The notes under the pieces were generated by a model. It was given only the letters and a program-made list of their open reading frames with translations. It was not told where the DNA came from and did no database searches. DNA of 64,000 nucleotides, taken from assembly GCF_013393385.1 (NCBI RefSeq), contig NZ_AP023239.1, forward strand, positions 3,906,001 through 3,970,000. The letters are read 5' to 3'. Position numbers and translations under genes: made by a program. This DNA is from Paenibacillus sp. URB8-2 (lineage in GTDB: Bacteria > Bacillota > Bacilli > Paenibacillales > Paenibacillaceae). Each line of letters begins with the position of its first letter. The first letter of the stretch is position 1. Of this stretch, positions 53,508 to 62,248 are shown one piece after another.

Positions 53508-53580
53508 GTCCTATGGCACCTCCTGATTGATCGTAATGGTTTCCAGCCGCTTTCCAGAGACGGGAAACGTCTTTCTACAT

Positions 53581-53607
53581 ATTCCACATGCCTATTCCTT
53601 TCCCTCT
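53581..53607 (-). promoter_or_regulatory. possible sigma-H promoter of ftsAZ
   Basis: On the minus strand AGAGGGAAA (53599-53607), 11 bases, GTGGAAT (53581-53587), close to the sigma-H consensus RnAGGAwww-N11-13-RnnGAAT. Bacillus ftsAZ has a sigma-H promoter that raises expression at sporulation onset. It lies about 75 bases before ftsA in an AT-rich 271-base gap. Confidence 0.45.
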
Positions 53608-53778
53608 TTTTTCTACAAATTTTTTGACCGGAAAGAAAGAACTTTTCTTGGAAATGAAAGCAATAAATGGATGTAAAAGAGTTTGCTCAAATTTCAAAAA
53701 ATCCGGAGAAAAAAGAGGGATGAAATTTTATTGCCCATAAAACCGATTGTAGCATTTTTTACTCTCTGTGAGTAGTGG

Positions 53779-54534
53779 CTATTTATCTTCGGTGCCCTCT
53801 TGAGCACTGTCGCTCTGGAAAGGAACATAGGAATCCGCCTCAAGCATGGTGATCATTCCCGGCTCTTTCGTTTCAATGACCTGGTTCAAATACTCCACTT
53901 TGTCTTTAAGCAGCGAAACGGCCGTAGTCACTTCAAAGTGCGAACGGGTATAAAGCTTGATCCGGTCCGGAAAAGAGAGCGTCGGCGACGGCACGATTTC
54001 GGAGATGTCGCTGGTCAGTTCATTCGGTATCCCTGCCAGCGCCCCGCACAGCTTCGCCTTATAAGGGTCTGAAGCCTTCCAGCCCGTCAGGATCGGCTTC
54101 TCCACGGCGATTCCGCTCTCATCAATGGATACCGAAGCGCCGCTGGAAAGGATGGCCTTCAAGCTGCCGCTTGGATCAAGTTCATAGGCAACTGCCGGAA
54201 ATTCCGTAATCTGAACGGAAACGACGCCGGGGAAACGCTTGTCCACCGTCACCTTTTGTACCGTCTTCAGTTCAAGCAGCGACTGCTCCACTCCACTTTT
54301 CGATACGGCAAAAAACTGTCCCCCTTTTTTGAGACCGCTTTGCCGAAGGAGCTCTTCCGAGGTGGAGTATTTGCTGCCGCGGAAGTCAATTTCCGTAATG
54401 CGGCTGGCCGGCGAACGAAAAAAAATGACGCCAAGCAGCGCGATAAACAGCAGCATCAGGATCGCCGTTACTTTTCGGCTTCTTTTTTTCTTGGGCTTGT
54501 CCTCTTGGAGAACAGGCAGTCGGGTATTTGGCAT
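53779..54534 (-). CDS. divIB: cell-division protein DivIB/FtsQ
   Basis: 251 residues. Basic cytoplasmic N-terminus (DKPKKKRSRK), one membrane span (AILMLLFIALLGVIFF), then an extracytoplasmic POTRA domain (ITEIDFRGSKYSTSEELLRQSGL) and beta domain. Part of the DivIB-DivIC-FtsL complex that activates septal peptidoglycan synthesis. No ylxW, ylxX or sbp genes follow, unlike Bacillus subtilis. Confidence 0.92.
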   Translation of the reverse strand: MPNTRLPVLQEDKPKKKRSRKVTAILMLLFIALLGVIFFRSPASRITEIDFRGSKYSTSEELLRQSGLKKGGQFFAVSKSGVEQSLLELKTVQKVTVDKRFPGVVSVQITEFPAVAYELDPSGSLKAILSSGASVSIDESGIAVEKPILTGWKASDPYKAKLCGALAGIPNELTSDISEIVPSPTLSFPDRIKLYTRSHFEVTTAVSLLKDKVEYLNQVIETKEPGMITMLEADSYVPFQSDSAQEGTEDK

Positions 54535-54597
54535 TCTATAGTCTCCGTAGTAAGGCCCTGCCTCCCCCCGTCTTTCAATTGGAGGAGACAGGGGAGT

Positions 54598-55881
54598 TTA
54601 ATTGGCAAGATCGATGGGGCCCGGAACAGGCGTCTTGCGGCTGATGCGGGCGCCCAGCTTCTGAAACAGCAGTTCAATGCCGTCGTATCCTCTGTCAATA
54701 TGATGAGCCTGCTCGACAATGGTGGTGCCTTGGGCGGCCAGCCCCGCAATGACAAGCGCCGCGCCGGCCCGCAAATCGGTCGCTTCCACCGTTGCACCGT
54801 AGAGCCGTTTGACGCCGCGGATGAACGCACGGTTCAAATGGGTAGAAATATCAGCGCCCATCCGGGCCATTTCTTCCACATGCTTGAATCTGCCTTCAAA
54901 TACTGTCTCCTTGATGACGCTAAATCCGTCGGCCAAAGCGAGCAATACCATGATCTGGGATTGAAGATCCGTCGGAAAAGACGGATAAGGCGAAGTCACA
55001 ATGCGTTCTACGGACCGGGGGCGCCCCATACAACTAATATTAATTATATCATTGCAAACTGTGATTTGAACACCGGCGCGCTTCAGGACGTGAATCAGCG
55101 AATTCAGATGACCCACATTGGTATGCGTAAGCGTGACGTCTCCCCGGGTCGCCGCTGCGGCGATCATGACGGTGCCCGCGACAATCCGGTCGGGAATAAC
55201 TTCATAGCTACAGGACTGCAGCTTCTGTACGCCCTGAATCGTAATCGTATCGGTGCCCGCTCCGAAAATGGAGGCGCCCATCCGGTTCAAGAAGTTCTGA
55301 AGATCCTGTATCTCCGGCTCCCGGGCCGCTCCGGAAATTGTCGTGGTGCCCTCCGCGGTCGCTGCAGCCATCATAATATTTTCCGTCGCGCCTACGCTCG
55401 GATAATCCAGATGAATGTCACAGCCCCTCAGCCGCTCCGCACTGCAGTAAATTTTCCCGTTCCCTTCTTCGATCTCCGCCCCAAGAGCCTGCAGTCCCCG
55501 CAGATGCAGATCGATCTTGCGTTCGCCGATTGCACAGCCTCCCGGCTGATAGATCGTTACCTCCCCGAATCTGGCCAGCAGCGGCCCCATAAGGAAGATG
55601 GAAGATCTCATTTGCTTCATCAAGTCTTCCGGAACATGGGATGAACAGGCGGGCGCAGTATCCACCGTTACCGTATCCCCGTCATGTCCGGCACTGCAGC
55701 CGAGCCGCTCCATAATCGCAAGCATCGTTTCGATGTCCAGCAGCTTCGGCACATTATGCAGCGAGTGAACGCCTTCGGCCAGCAGGCTAGCCGCCAGAAT
55801 GGGCAGCGCCGCGTTTTTTGCTCCATGGATGCGTATGGTGCCTGACAGGGGAATTCCACCTTCAATCACCAATTTGTCCAA
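54598..55881 (-). CDS. murA: UDP-N-acetylglucosamine 1-carboxyvinyltransferase MurA
   Basis: 427 residues from a TTG at 55881 with GGAGGTG six bases before; the longer frame is unsupported. First committed step of peptidoglycan synthesis. The fosfomycin-target cysteine is in YQPGGCAIGERKIDLH; HGAKNAALPI and RAGAALVIAGLAA are family blocks. It occupies the place where murB lies in Bacillus subtilis. The 287 bases between it and murG hold no murB or other gene. Confidence 0.96.
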   Translation of the reverse strand: MDKLVIEGGIPLSGTIRIHGAKNAALPILAASLLAEGVHSLHNVPKLLDIETMLAIMERLGCSAGHDGDTVTVDTAPACSSHVPEDLMKQMRSSIFLMGPLLARFGEVTIYQPGGCAIGERKIDLHLRGLQALGAEIEEGNGKIYCSAERLRGCDIHLDYPSVGATENIMMAAATAEGTTTISGAAREPEIQDLQNFLNRMGASIFGAGTDTITIQGVQKLQSCSYEVIPDRIVAGTVMIAAAATRGDVTLTHTNVGHLNSLIHVLKRAGVQITVCNDIINISCMGRPRSVERIVTSPYPSFPTDLQSQIMVLLALADGFSVIKETVFEGRFKHVEEMARMGADISTHLNRAFIRGVKRLYGATVEATDLRAGAALVIAGLAAQGTTIVEQAHHIDRGYDGIELLFQKLGARISRKTPVPGPIDLAN

Positions 55882-56168
55882 TGTATCACCTCCGAGATTA
55901 CCGCTCACCCCCCGCTTGATGCCGCCGGCGCTTTGTAATAAAAGCACGCTTAAGCCGGCAAGGGCAGCCGCTTCCGTCTACGTCAGGCAGGCGAAAAATC
56001 TCTCATCGGACGCAAGTTGCACGCCCTCCGCCCTTCCGGTAAGCAGCCCTAGGTGATAGTCACGATTTATACGATATCGTATGTAGTTTCCCTCGGGTGT
56101 GTGACAGGATGGAGCACAGGAACGCGGGATGCTGCCGCCCACCTGCTCCGTGCCTGACGGACAAGCGG

Positions 56169-57278
56169 TCACTTGCCGCCCGTAAGCCGCCGAAGCTCCT
56201 CAACAACAAGCGCAGCGGAATCCCGCTTGCCCAGTTTGCTCGAGGCTTCGGACATGGACTTGCGGAGCGCCGGGTCGCCCGTAATGGTGCGAACCGCCTT
56301 GTACAGCGACTGTCCGGTTAAATCCTTCTCCAGGATCACAACCGCCGCTCCCGCGCGTTCCAGCTGCCGCGCATTCGCCTCCTGATGGTTGTTCGTCACA
56401 TTCGGTGACGGAATGAGAACGGAGGGGATGCCCAGCGCCGTAATTTCCGCGAGAAACGAAGCTCCCGCACGGTTCACAATCAGGGAGGTGCAGGCGAGCA
56501 CTTCCGGCATATTATGAACATAGGGCAGCACATGCAGCCAGTTCGGAAGGCTTCCCAGCTTCTCGCGCAGGCTCTTGCGTGTCCCCTCGTAATAAGGCTC
56601 TCCCGTGACGTACACGTAATGGACCTGCGATTCCTTGACGGCAAGCGAAGCCATCTCGATCATCGCCTCATTGATCGCTTTCGCCCCCCGGCTGCCGCCC
56701 ACCACCAGCACGACCGTGCTGCCGTCCGGAATACCCAGGGAAGCGAAGCCCCGCTGCGGATTTGCCTTGCTGACCGTTGTAGCACGCGGGTTCCCCGTGT
56801 AAATCACGCGCTTGCCTGCCGGGAAGGCCGATTCGGTTCCCTCGAAGCTGACCGCCACCGTACTCGCATACCGGCTAAGAAAACGGTTAGTCAAACCGGG
56901 AATAGCGTTCTGTTCATGAATCAGCGTGGGGATGCCGAGCTTGGAGGCGGCATAAACGACAGGGCCGCAGACATACCCGCCCGTCCCGACGACAACGTCG
57001 GGTTTGAACTCCTTCAGCATCCGCTTGGACTCCTTCACGCCTTTCAGGAAACGCATAACCGTCTTCACATTGTCCAGGGACAGCTTCCGCCGGAACCCGG
57101 TAATATCGATCGAGCGGAACGGAAGGTTCTCCTGGGGAACCAGCTTGCTCTCAAGCCCGCGCGTCCCGCCGATATATAAAAATGCAGAGGCGTCTTCCTC
57201 CGCCTCCAGCTGCCTTGCCACGGCGACGGCGGGATAAATATGCCCTCCCGTGCCGCCGCCGCTTAATACGATACGCAT
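56169..57278 (-). CDS. murG: UDP-GlcNAc:lipid I transferase MurG
   Basis: 369 residues from the ATG at 57278 with GAGGTG upstream. GT-B fold: N-terminal G-loop SGGGTGGHIYPAVAVA, second G-loop VVGGSRGAKAINEA, and a UDP-binding C-terminal block with HQEANARQLERAGAA. Converts lipid I to lipid II on the inner membrane face. Five bases after spoVE. Confidence 0.96.
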   Translation of the reverse strand: MRIVLSGGGTGGHIYPAVAVARQLEAEEDASAFLYIGGTRGLESKLVPQENLPFRSIDITGFRRKLSLDNVKTVMRFLKGVKESKRMLKEFKPDVVVGTGGYVCGPVVYAASKLGIPTLIHEQNAIPGLTNRFLSRYASTVAVSFEGTESAFPAGKRVIYTGNPRATTVSKANPQRGFASLGIPDGSTVVLVVGGSRGAKAINEAMIEMASLAVKESQVHYVYVTGEPYYEGTRKSLREKLGSLPNWLHVLPYVHNMPEVLACTSLIVNRAGASFLAEITALGIPSVLIPSPNVTNNHQEANARQLERAGAAVVILEKDLTGQSLYKAVRTITGDPALRKSMSEASSKLGKRDSAALVVEELRRLTGGK

Positions 57279-57283
57279 TGCCT

Positions 57284-58381
57284 TCACCTCGCATAACGGG
57301 ATAAGTTAAGTAAAATGCCGAGCGCCGTAAGCATCAGCGTCAGCGAAGAGCCTCCGTAGCTGATCAGCGGAAGCGTAATGCCCGTGACCGGCATCATGCC
57401 GATGACCACGCCGATATTGATGACGACCTGCACCGCCACCATGCAGACGATTCCGACGGCCAGATAGCTTCCGAAACGGTCCGGCAGGCTCATGGCAACC
57501 CTCATTCCCCGCCAGATCAGGATAAGGAACAGAGTCAGCACCGCAAGTCCGCCGATAAAGCCCAGCTCTTCGGCCAGGATAGAAAATATAAAGTCCGTCT
57601 GCGGCTCGGGCACATAGCTGTATTTCTGCCGGCTCATGCCGAGCCCAAGTCCCCCAAGTCCTCCGGGGCCGATCGCATACAGCGACTGGATGATCTGATA
57701 GCCCTTGCCGAGCGGATCGGACCAGGGATCAAGGAACGCGGTAATCCGCTGAATCCGGTAAGGGGCGGCTGCGACCAGCGCGGCAAATCCGGCGGCCCCC
57801 GCCGCGCCGAGTCCCAGCAGATGCTTCATTCTCGCCCCGGCGGTAAAGACCATCATCAGGGCCGCCCCCATCATCACCGTTCCCGTGCCGAGATCGGGCT
57901 GAAGCATAATCAGTCCGAAGGCTGTCCCGATCAGGGCCAGCGGCGGCAGAAGTCCCCGCGTGAATGAAGTGATGTCATAATCCTCGCGGCTCAGCCAGTT
58001 CGCCAGATAGAGTATCATCCCCATCTTCATGAATTCGGAGGGCTGGATGCCGAAAGAGCTGATGCCGAGCCAACTACGCGCACCGCCGCGCACAACCCCG
58101 ATTCCGGGAATCAATACAATTACAAGCAGAACGAAGCAGACGATAAGCGCCGGCCTGGACAGCCTCTTTAAGACACGGTAATCCACGTTCGCCGTAAAAA
58201 ACAATGCGGCAAGACCAAGGACGGCAAAGAGCAGCTGCCTTTTGACAAAATAAAAAGAATCGCCATAATTGCGGAAGCCCAGCACGGAGCCCGCACTGTA
58301 CACCATAATCATGCCTATGGCCAGCAGCGCAAGAATCGGAATCAGCAGCCAGATATCCGGCGCAGGACGGGTCTTGTTCAT
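57284..58381 (-). CDS. spoVE: SEDS glycosyltransferase SpoVE/FtsW
   Basis: 365 residues from the ATG at 58381 (GAGGTG eight bases before). About ten transmembrane segments. The SEDS signature is intact: WLGISSFGIQPSEFMK with its extracytoplasmic Asp region, QPDLGTGTVM, and the C-terminal GMMPVTGITLPLISYGGSS. Polymerises lipid II with a partner PBP. By position (murD-spoVE-murG) it is SpoVE, but in a genome without a separate ftsW it could serve division too. Confidence 0.9.
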   Translation of the reverse strand: MNKTRPAPDIWLLIPILALLAIGMIMVYSAGSVLGFRNYGDSFYFVKRQLLFAVLGLAALFFTANVDYRVLKRLSRPALIVCFVLLVIVLIPGIGVVRGGARSWLGISSFGIQPSEFMKMGMILYLANWLSREDYDITSFTRGLLPPLALIGTAFGLIMLQPDLGTGTVMMGAALMMVFTAGARMKHLLGLGAAGAAGFAALVAAAPYRIQRITAFLDPWSDPLGKGYQIIQSLYAIGPGGLGGLGLGMSRQKYSYVPEPQTDFIFSILAEELGFIGGLAVLTLFLILIWRGMRVAMSLPDRFGSYLAVGIVCMVAVQVVINIGVVIGMMPVTGITLPLISYGGSSLTLMLTALGILLNLSRYAR

Positions 58382-58432
58382 GAGGAGCACACCTCTTGCA
58401 TCGTAGTGGAGGCTTATCCAATGCCCCCCTAC

Positions 58433-59854
58433 TTACAGATTATGCACCGCCTCTTTAAAAATACGCCCGCGCTCTTCATAGGATGTGAACATGTCCCAAC
58501 TGGCGCAGGCGGGCGACAGCAGCACCACATCCCCCTCTTCGGCGAGAGCGGCGGCTTCCCGCACGGCCTTTTGCAGCACCGAGGCGGCGCTGTCTTCATT
58601 ATCGACCGTGATAACCGTCTTTAACCCGGCGAGCTTCGCGACATGCGCGAGCTTGTCCTTCGTCTGCCCCAAGACCACCATCGCTTTGACGCGCCCTTCA
58701 AGGACCTGGACCAGCTCCATGTAATCGGAGCCGCGGTCAAGCCCTCCAGCGATCAGCACGATAGGCTGGCGGAACGAGGCAAGCGCCATCGACGTCGCCT
58801 TGGAGTTGGTCGCTTTGGAGTTGTTGTAATACGCCGCGCCGCCCTTGCCAGCGACATATTCCAGCCGGTGCTCCACGCCGCGGAAGGAAGCCAGCGCATC
58901 GGCGAGTCCTGCAGGGTCCGCCCCGGCGGCAATCGCGATGGCGCAGGCCGCCAGCGCATTCTCCACGTTAAAGCGGCCGGGAAGTCCGATGGAGGCCACT
59001 TCAGCGATCACCGTATCGCTCTCCGTATAGTCGCGGTAGACAATGACCCGTTTCAGATCGTCCTCGGTGCCCGGCACGTAGGAGGGGCGAACAAACACGC
59101 CCTGCACCAGTTCTTCCGTCATCGAAAAGGGCAAAATAATTCCCTTGATATAAGGCACAAGCTCTCTGCAGTATGAATCGTCCCAGTTCAGCACGGCCGT
59201 GTCTCCCGCTCCCTGATTGGCAAACAGCTTGGCTTTGGAAGCCACGTAATCGCTCATATCGCCGTGGTAGTCGAGATGAGTCTCGGCCACATTCAGCAGA
59301 CAGCCCACTTTGGGCCGGAATTCTTCCGTCCCTTTAAGCTGAAAGCTGCTCAGTTCCACGACCATCCAGTTGTCCGGGGAAGCTTCCTGAGCCGCCTGGC
59401 TGAGCGGAGTTCCGATATTTCCGGCCACGATCGGCTTCATACCGGCGGCTTCCAGCATTTTTCCTACCCAGGTTGTTGTGGTCGTCTTGCCGTTGGACCC
59501 GGTAATGCCGATGATCGGCGCCGCGCACAGATGATAGGCTACCTCAACCTCCGTCACCACCTCGATGCCCAGCTCCAGCGCTTTGCGGACCGGTGGAACG
59601 CTGTACGGAATGCCGGGATTCTTCACGACGAGCCGCACGCCTTCGTGAATGAGTCCGTCCGGATGCCCACCGCATATAACAGAAATTCCCAAAGACTCCA
59701 GTTCGGAAGCTTCGGGACATTGTTCTCTCTCTTTTTTGTCGTTCACCGTGACGACGGCGCCGCGCTCATGCAGCACCTTGGCCACTTGAACGCCGCTCTT
59801 CGCAAGCCCTACAACGACGACCTCTTCACCGCGGTACTTATCCGGATGTTTCAT
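58433..59854 (-). CDS. murD: UDP-N-acetylmuramoyl-L-alanine:D-glutamate ligase
   Basis: 473 residues. Mur ligase adding D-Glu. N-terminal Rossmann-like domain (VVVVGLAKSGVQVAKVL), P-loop GITGSNGKTTTTTW (near 118), central VAETHLDYHG, C-terminal YNNSKATNSKAT and GGLDRGSDY. Three bases after mraY, so coupled. The 51-base gap to spoVE is unremarkable. Confidence 0.97.
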   Translation of the reverse strand: MKHPDKYRGEEVVVVGLAKSGVQVAKVLHERGAVVTVNDKKEREQCPEASELESLGISVICGGHPDGLIHEGVRLVVKNPGIPYSVPPVRKALELGIEVVTEVEVAYHLCAAPIIGITGSNGKTTTTTWVGKMLEAAGMKPIVAGNIGTPLSQAAQEASPDNWMVVELSSFQLKGTEEFRPKVGCLLNVAETHLDYHGDMSDYVASKAKLFANQGAGDTAVLNWDDSYCRELVPYIKGIILPFSMTEELVQGVFVRPSYVPGTEDDLKRVIVYRDYTESDTVIAEVASIGLPGRFNVENALAACAIAIAAGADPAGLADALASFRGVEHRLEYVAGKGGAAYYNNSKATNSKATSMALASFRQPIVLIAGGLDRGSDYMELVQVLEGRVKAMVVLGQTKDKLAHVAKLAGLKTVITVDNEDSAASVLQKAVREAAALAEEGDVVLLSPACASWDMFTSYEERGRIFKEAVHNL

Positions 59855-59857
59855 TTT

Positions 59858-60823
59858 CTACAACCCCTTGCTGATATAAAGTCCCAGGCCGGCCAGCACG
59901 ATGCCTACCGCCCAGAAGGTAATGACGACACGCCATTCCGACCAGCCGCCAAGCTCGTAGTGATGATGGATCGGGCTCATTCTGAAAATACGCTTGCCGC
60001 GTGTCTTAAAAGACGCGACCTGCAAAACGACGGACAGCATCTCAATGACAAAGACGCCGCCAATCACTACAAACAGAAGCTCTGTTTTGGTGACAATGGC
60101 AATAGCGCCGAGAGCGCCGCCAATGCCGAAGGAGCCGAAATCTCCCATAAACACCTTGGCAGGATGGGCATTGAACACCAGAAAGCCTAGTACCGCACCA
60201 ATCATCGCCGCCGCACATACTCCAGCCGCAATTGAAGTGGCCTGCATGGCCACTACGGCAAAAGCAGCAAGCGCAATGGCGCTGACGCCCGATAACAATC
60301 CATCTACTCCATCGGTAAAATTGACCGCATTGGTTACCGCCATCATCATGAGGATAATAAACGGATAGTAGAACCAGCCGCCCCAGTCAAAGCTGATGGC
60401 TGTGCCCGCGATGCTGATGCTTGTATTGTGTCCGGCGGAAATCAGCAGGCCGCATATGACGGCGCCCACCAATAACTGTCCTAACAGCTTTTGCCGCGGC
60501 GTCAGCCCGAGGGAGCGTTTAAAGACGATTTTGATATAATCATCCAGGAAACCGACCAGGCCATAGCCAAGCGCGGATACCAGAAGGACATAAAAGTCCG
60601 TATTTACAACTGAAAATTTCAGAAAAGACAAGGCGAACGCCAGCATGATGATGATTCCGCCCATTGTGGGCGTTCCTGCTTTTTTCAAATGAGTTTGAGG
60701 CCCGTCGTCGCGGACCTGCTGTCCGAATTTCATGCGGCGCAGCAGCGGAATGATGAGCGGAGCGGCAATCACCGCAAGGATAAAGGATACAGCGATAGTC
60801 AGAAGCAGCAGTTGATAATCCAC
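59858..60823 (-). CDS. mraY: phospho-N-acetylmuramoyl-pentapeptide transferase MraY
   Basis: 321 residues with ten hydrophobic segments. Attaches the muramyl pentapeptide to undecaprenyl phosphate, giving lipid I. The aspartate-rich motifs are present: KKAGTPTMGGI, GFLDDYIKI, NAVNFTDGVDGL, and FMGDFGSFGIGGALG. The HHHYELGG loop is intact. Between murF and murD. Confidence 0.97.
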   Translation of the reverse strand: MDYQLLLLTIAVSFILAVIAAPLIIPLLRRMKFGQQVRDDGPQTHLKKAGTPTMGGIIIMLAFALSFLKFSVVNTDFYVLLVSALGYGLVGFLDDYIKIVFKRSLGLTPRQKLLGQLLVGAVICGLLISAGHNTSISIAGTAISFDWGGWFYYPFIILMMMAVTNAVNFTDGVDGLLSGVSAIALAAFAVVAMQATSIAAGVCAAAMIGAVLGFLVFNAHPAKVFMGDFGSFGIGGALGAIAIVTKTELLFVVIGGVFVIEMLSVVLQVASFKTRGKRIFRMSPIHHHYELGGWSEWRVVITFWAVGIVLAGLGLYISKGL

Positions 60824-60844
60824 GGGTTCACCCTCTCCAAATCT

Positions 60845-62248
60845 TTAACTTTGATCAAAATGGGCATGCAGACGCTGAAGCGATTCTTCCAGCCTCATGC
60901 CTCGGGACGCCTTGAACAGCACGATGTCTTTCGGATCGGTCTTCTTAAGAAGCAGATCGGTCATTGCAGACTTGTCGGTAAAAGCATACACCCGGTCCGG
61001 ACCGAACCGCAGCGCAGCAGCCTCTGCCAGATGTGCGGAGAGCGGACCGTAAGCAAAGACAAGGTCGACTTTCTCCGGGTCCAGATAGGCCCCGACTTCC
61101 GCATGGAAGGTAGCTTCGTCCGGCCCAAGCTCAAGCATGTCCCCCAACACCGCAATTTTGGCTCCAGCACCCTTCATGGACTGAAGCACATCGATCGCTG
61201 CCTTCATCGACGTTGGACTGGCATTGTACGCATCGTTCAGCAGTGTAAGGCCGGAGGACGCGCGGATCAACTCGATCCGCATTCCGGTCAGCTTGAGCCT
61301 GCCGAGGCCGGCAGCCAACTCCACTTCGTTCACGCCGTAATGGCTTGCCACCGCCATCGCAGCCAAACTGTTCACGACATTATGCCTGCCGGGCAGCGGG
61401 AGCGTGAAGACATGCTCGCCGTGAAGGCTTGAAGTGAACGTCGTTCCGCCTTCATGCGCCATAATCCCTGTCGGATAGTCGTCATTGCCGGTCCCAAGTC
61501 CGAAACGGAACGTCCGCAGATCTTCCGGCGCCGCAAACCCCGGCTCGCCCATCACCTCGGCAAGCAGCGGCTCATCCCCGTTATAAATGAGCAGGCCGCC
61601 GGGTTTAAGCCCTTCGGCGATTTCCAGCTTCGCCCGCGCGATTTCCTTGCGCGAGCCCAGCTGGAGAAGATGCGATTCGCCCACATTGGTAATGACAGCC
61701 GTATCGGGCTTAGCGAGGCAGGAGAGCAAAGAGATTTCCCCCCGCGAGCTCATGCCCATCTCCAGCACGGCGATTTCTGTATCGGCCGCCATGGACAGGA
61801 CGGTGAGCGGCAGTCCGATATGGTTATTGAAATTCCCCTGCGTCTTGTGTACCTTGAACCGCGTCTCAAGGAGAGCGGTAATGATATCCTTGGTCGTCGT
61901 CTTTCCGTTGCTGCCGGTGACGGCGACTACACGCGGTGCCACTTCCTTAAGGTAGGCGGATGCCAGGCGCTGCAGCGCGTCCAGCGTGTCGTCCACCAGA
62001 ACCGCATTCTCCTGCGGAGCAGCGCCTTTATTCCGCGTCCACAGCGTTGCGGCCGATCCTGCTTTCAGAGCGGACTCGCTGTAATCATGTCCGTCAAAGC
62101 TGTCGCCGACCAAAGGTACGAACAGGCAGCCGGGCGTAATTTTACGGGAGTCGGTAACAACTCCCGTAACTTCCGCATCGGCTGCGCTGCCTGGGGACAG
62201 CTCGCCCCCGCACATGGCGGCAATGCTTTGCAGTGTTCTTGTAATCAA
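60845..62248 (-). CDS. murF: UDP-MurNAc-tripeptide:D-Ala-D-Ala ligase
   Basis: 467 residues; TTG start overlapping the murE stop (TTGA), so coupled. P-loop VAVTGSNGKTTTKDII (near 110), the NFNNHIGLPLTVL and GMSSRGEI blocks, and NDAYNASPTSMKAAI. Completes the cytoplasmic pentapeptide. In Bacillus subtilis murF lies elsewhere; here it is in the dcw cluster. Confidence 0.97.
   Translation of the reverse strand: MITRTLQSIAAMCGGELSPGSAADAEVTGVVTDSRKITPGCLFVPLVGDSFDGHDYSESALKAGSAATLWTRNKGAAPQENAVLVDDTLDALQRLASAYLKEVAPRVVAVTGSNGKTTTKDIITALLETRFKVHKTQGNFNNHIGLPLTVLSMAADTEIAVLEMGMSSRGEISLLSCLAKPDTAVITNVGESHLLQLGSRKEIARAKLEIAEGLKPGGLLIYNGDEPLLAEVMGEPGFAAPEDLRTFRFGLGTGNDDYPTGIMAHEGGTTFTSSLHGEHVFTLPLPGRHNVVNSLAAMAVASHYGVNEVELAAGLGRLKLTGMRIELIRASSGLTLLNDAYNASPTSMKAAIDVLQSMKGAGAKIAVLGDMLELGPDEATFHAEVGAYLDPEKVDLVFAYGPLSAHLAEAAALRFGPDRVYAFTDKSAMTDLLLKKTDPKDIVLFKASRGMRLEESLQRLHAHFDQS

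Noticed and set aside
55978..56172. Short frames in the murG-murA gap as a reduced murB
   Set aside because: No murB motif (FAD-binding or catalytic Ser/Glu regions) is visible and 287 bases are too few.
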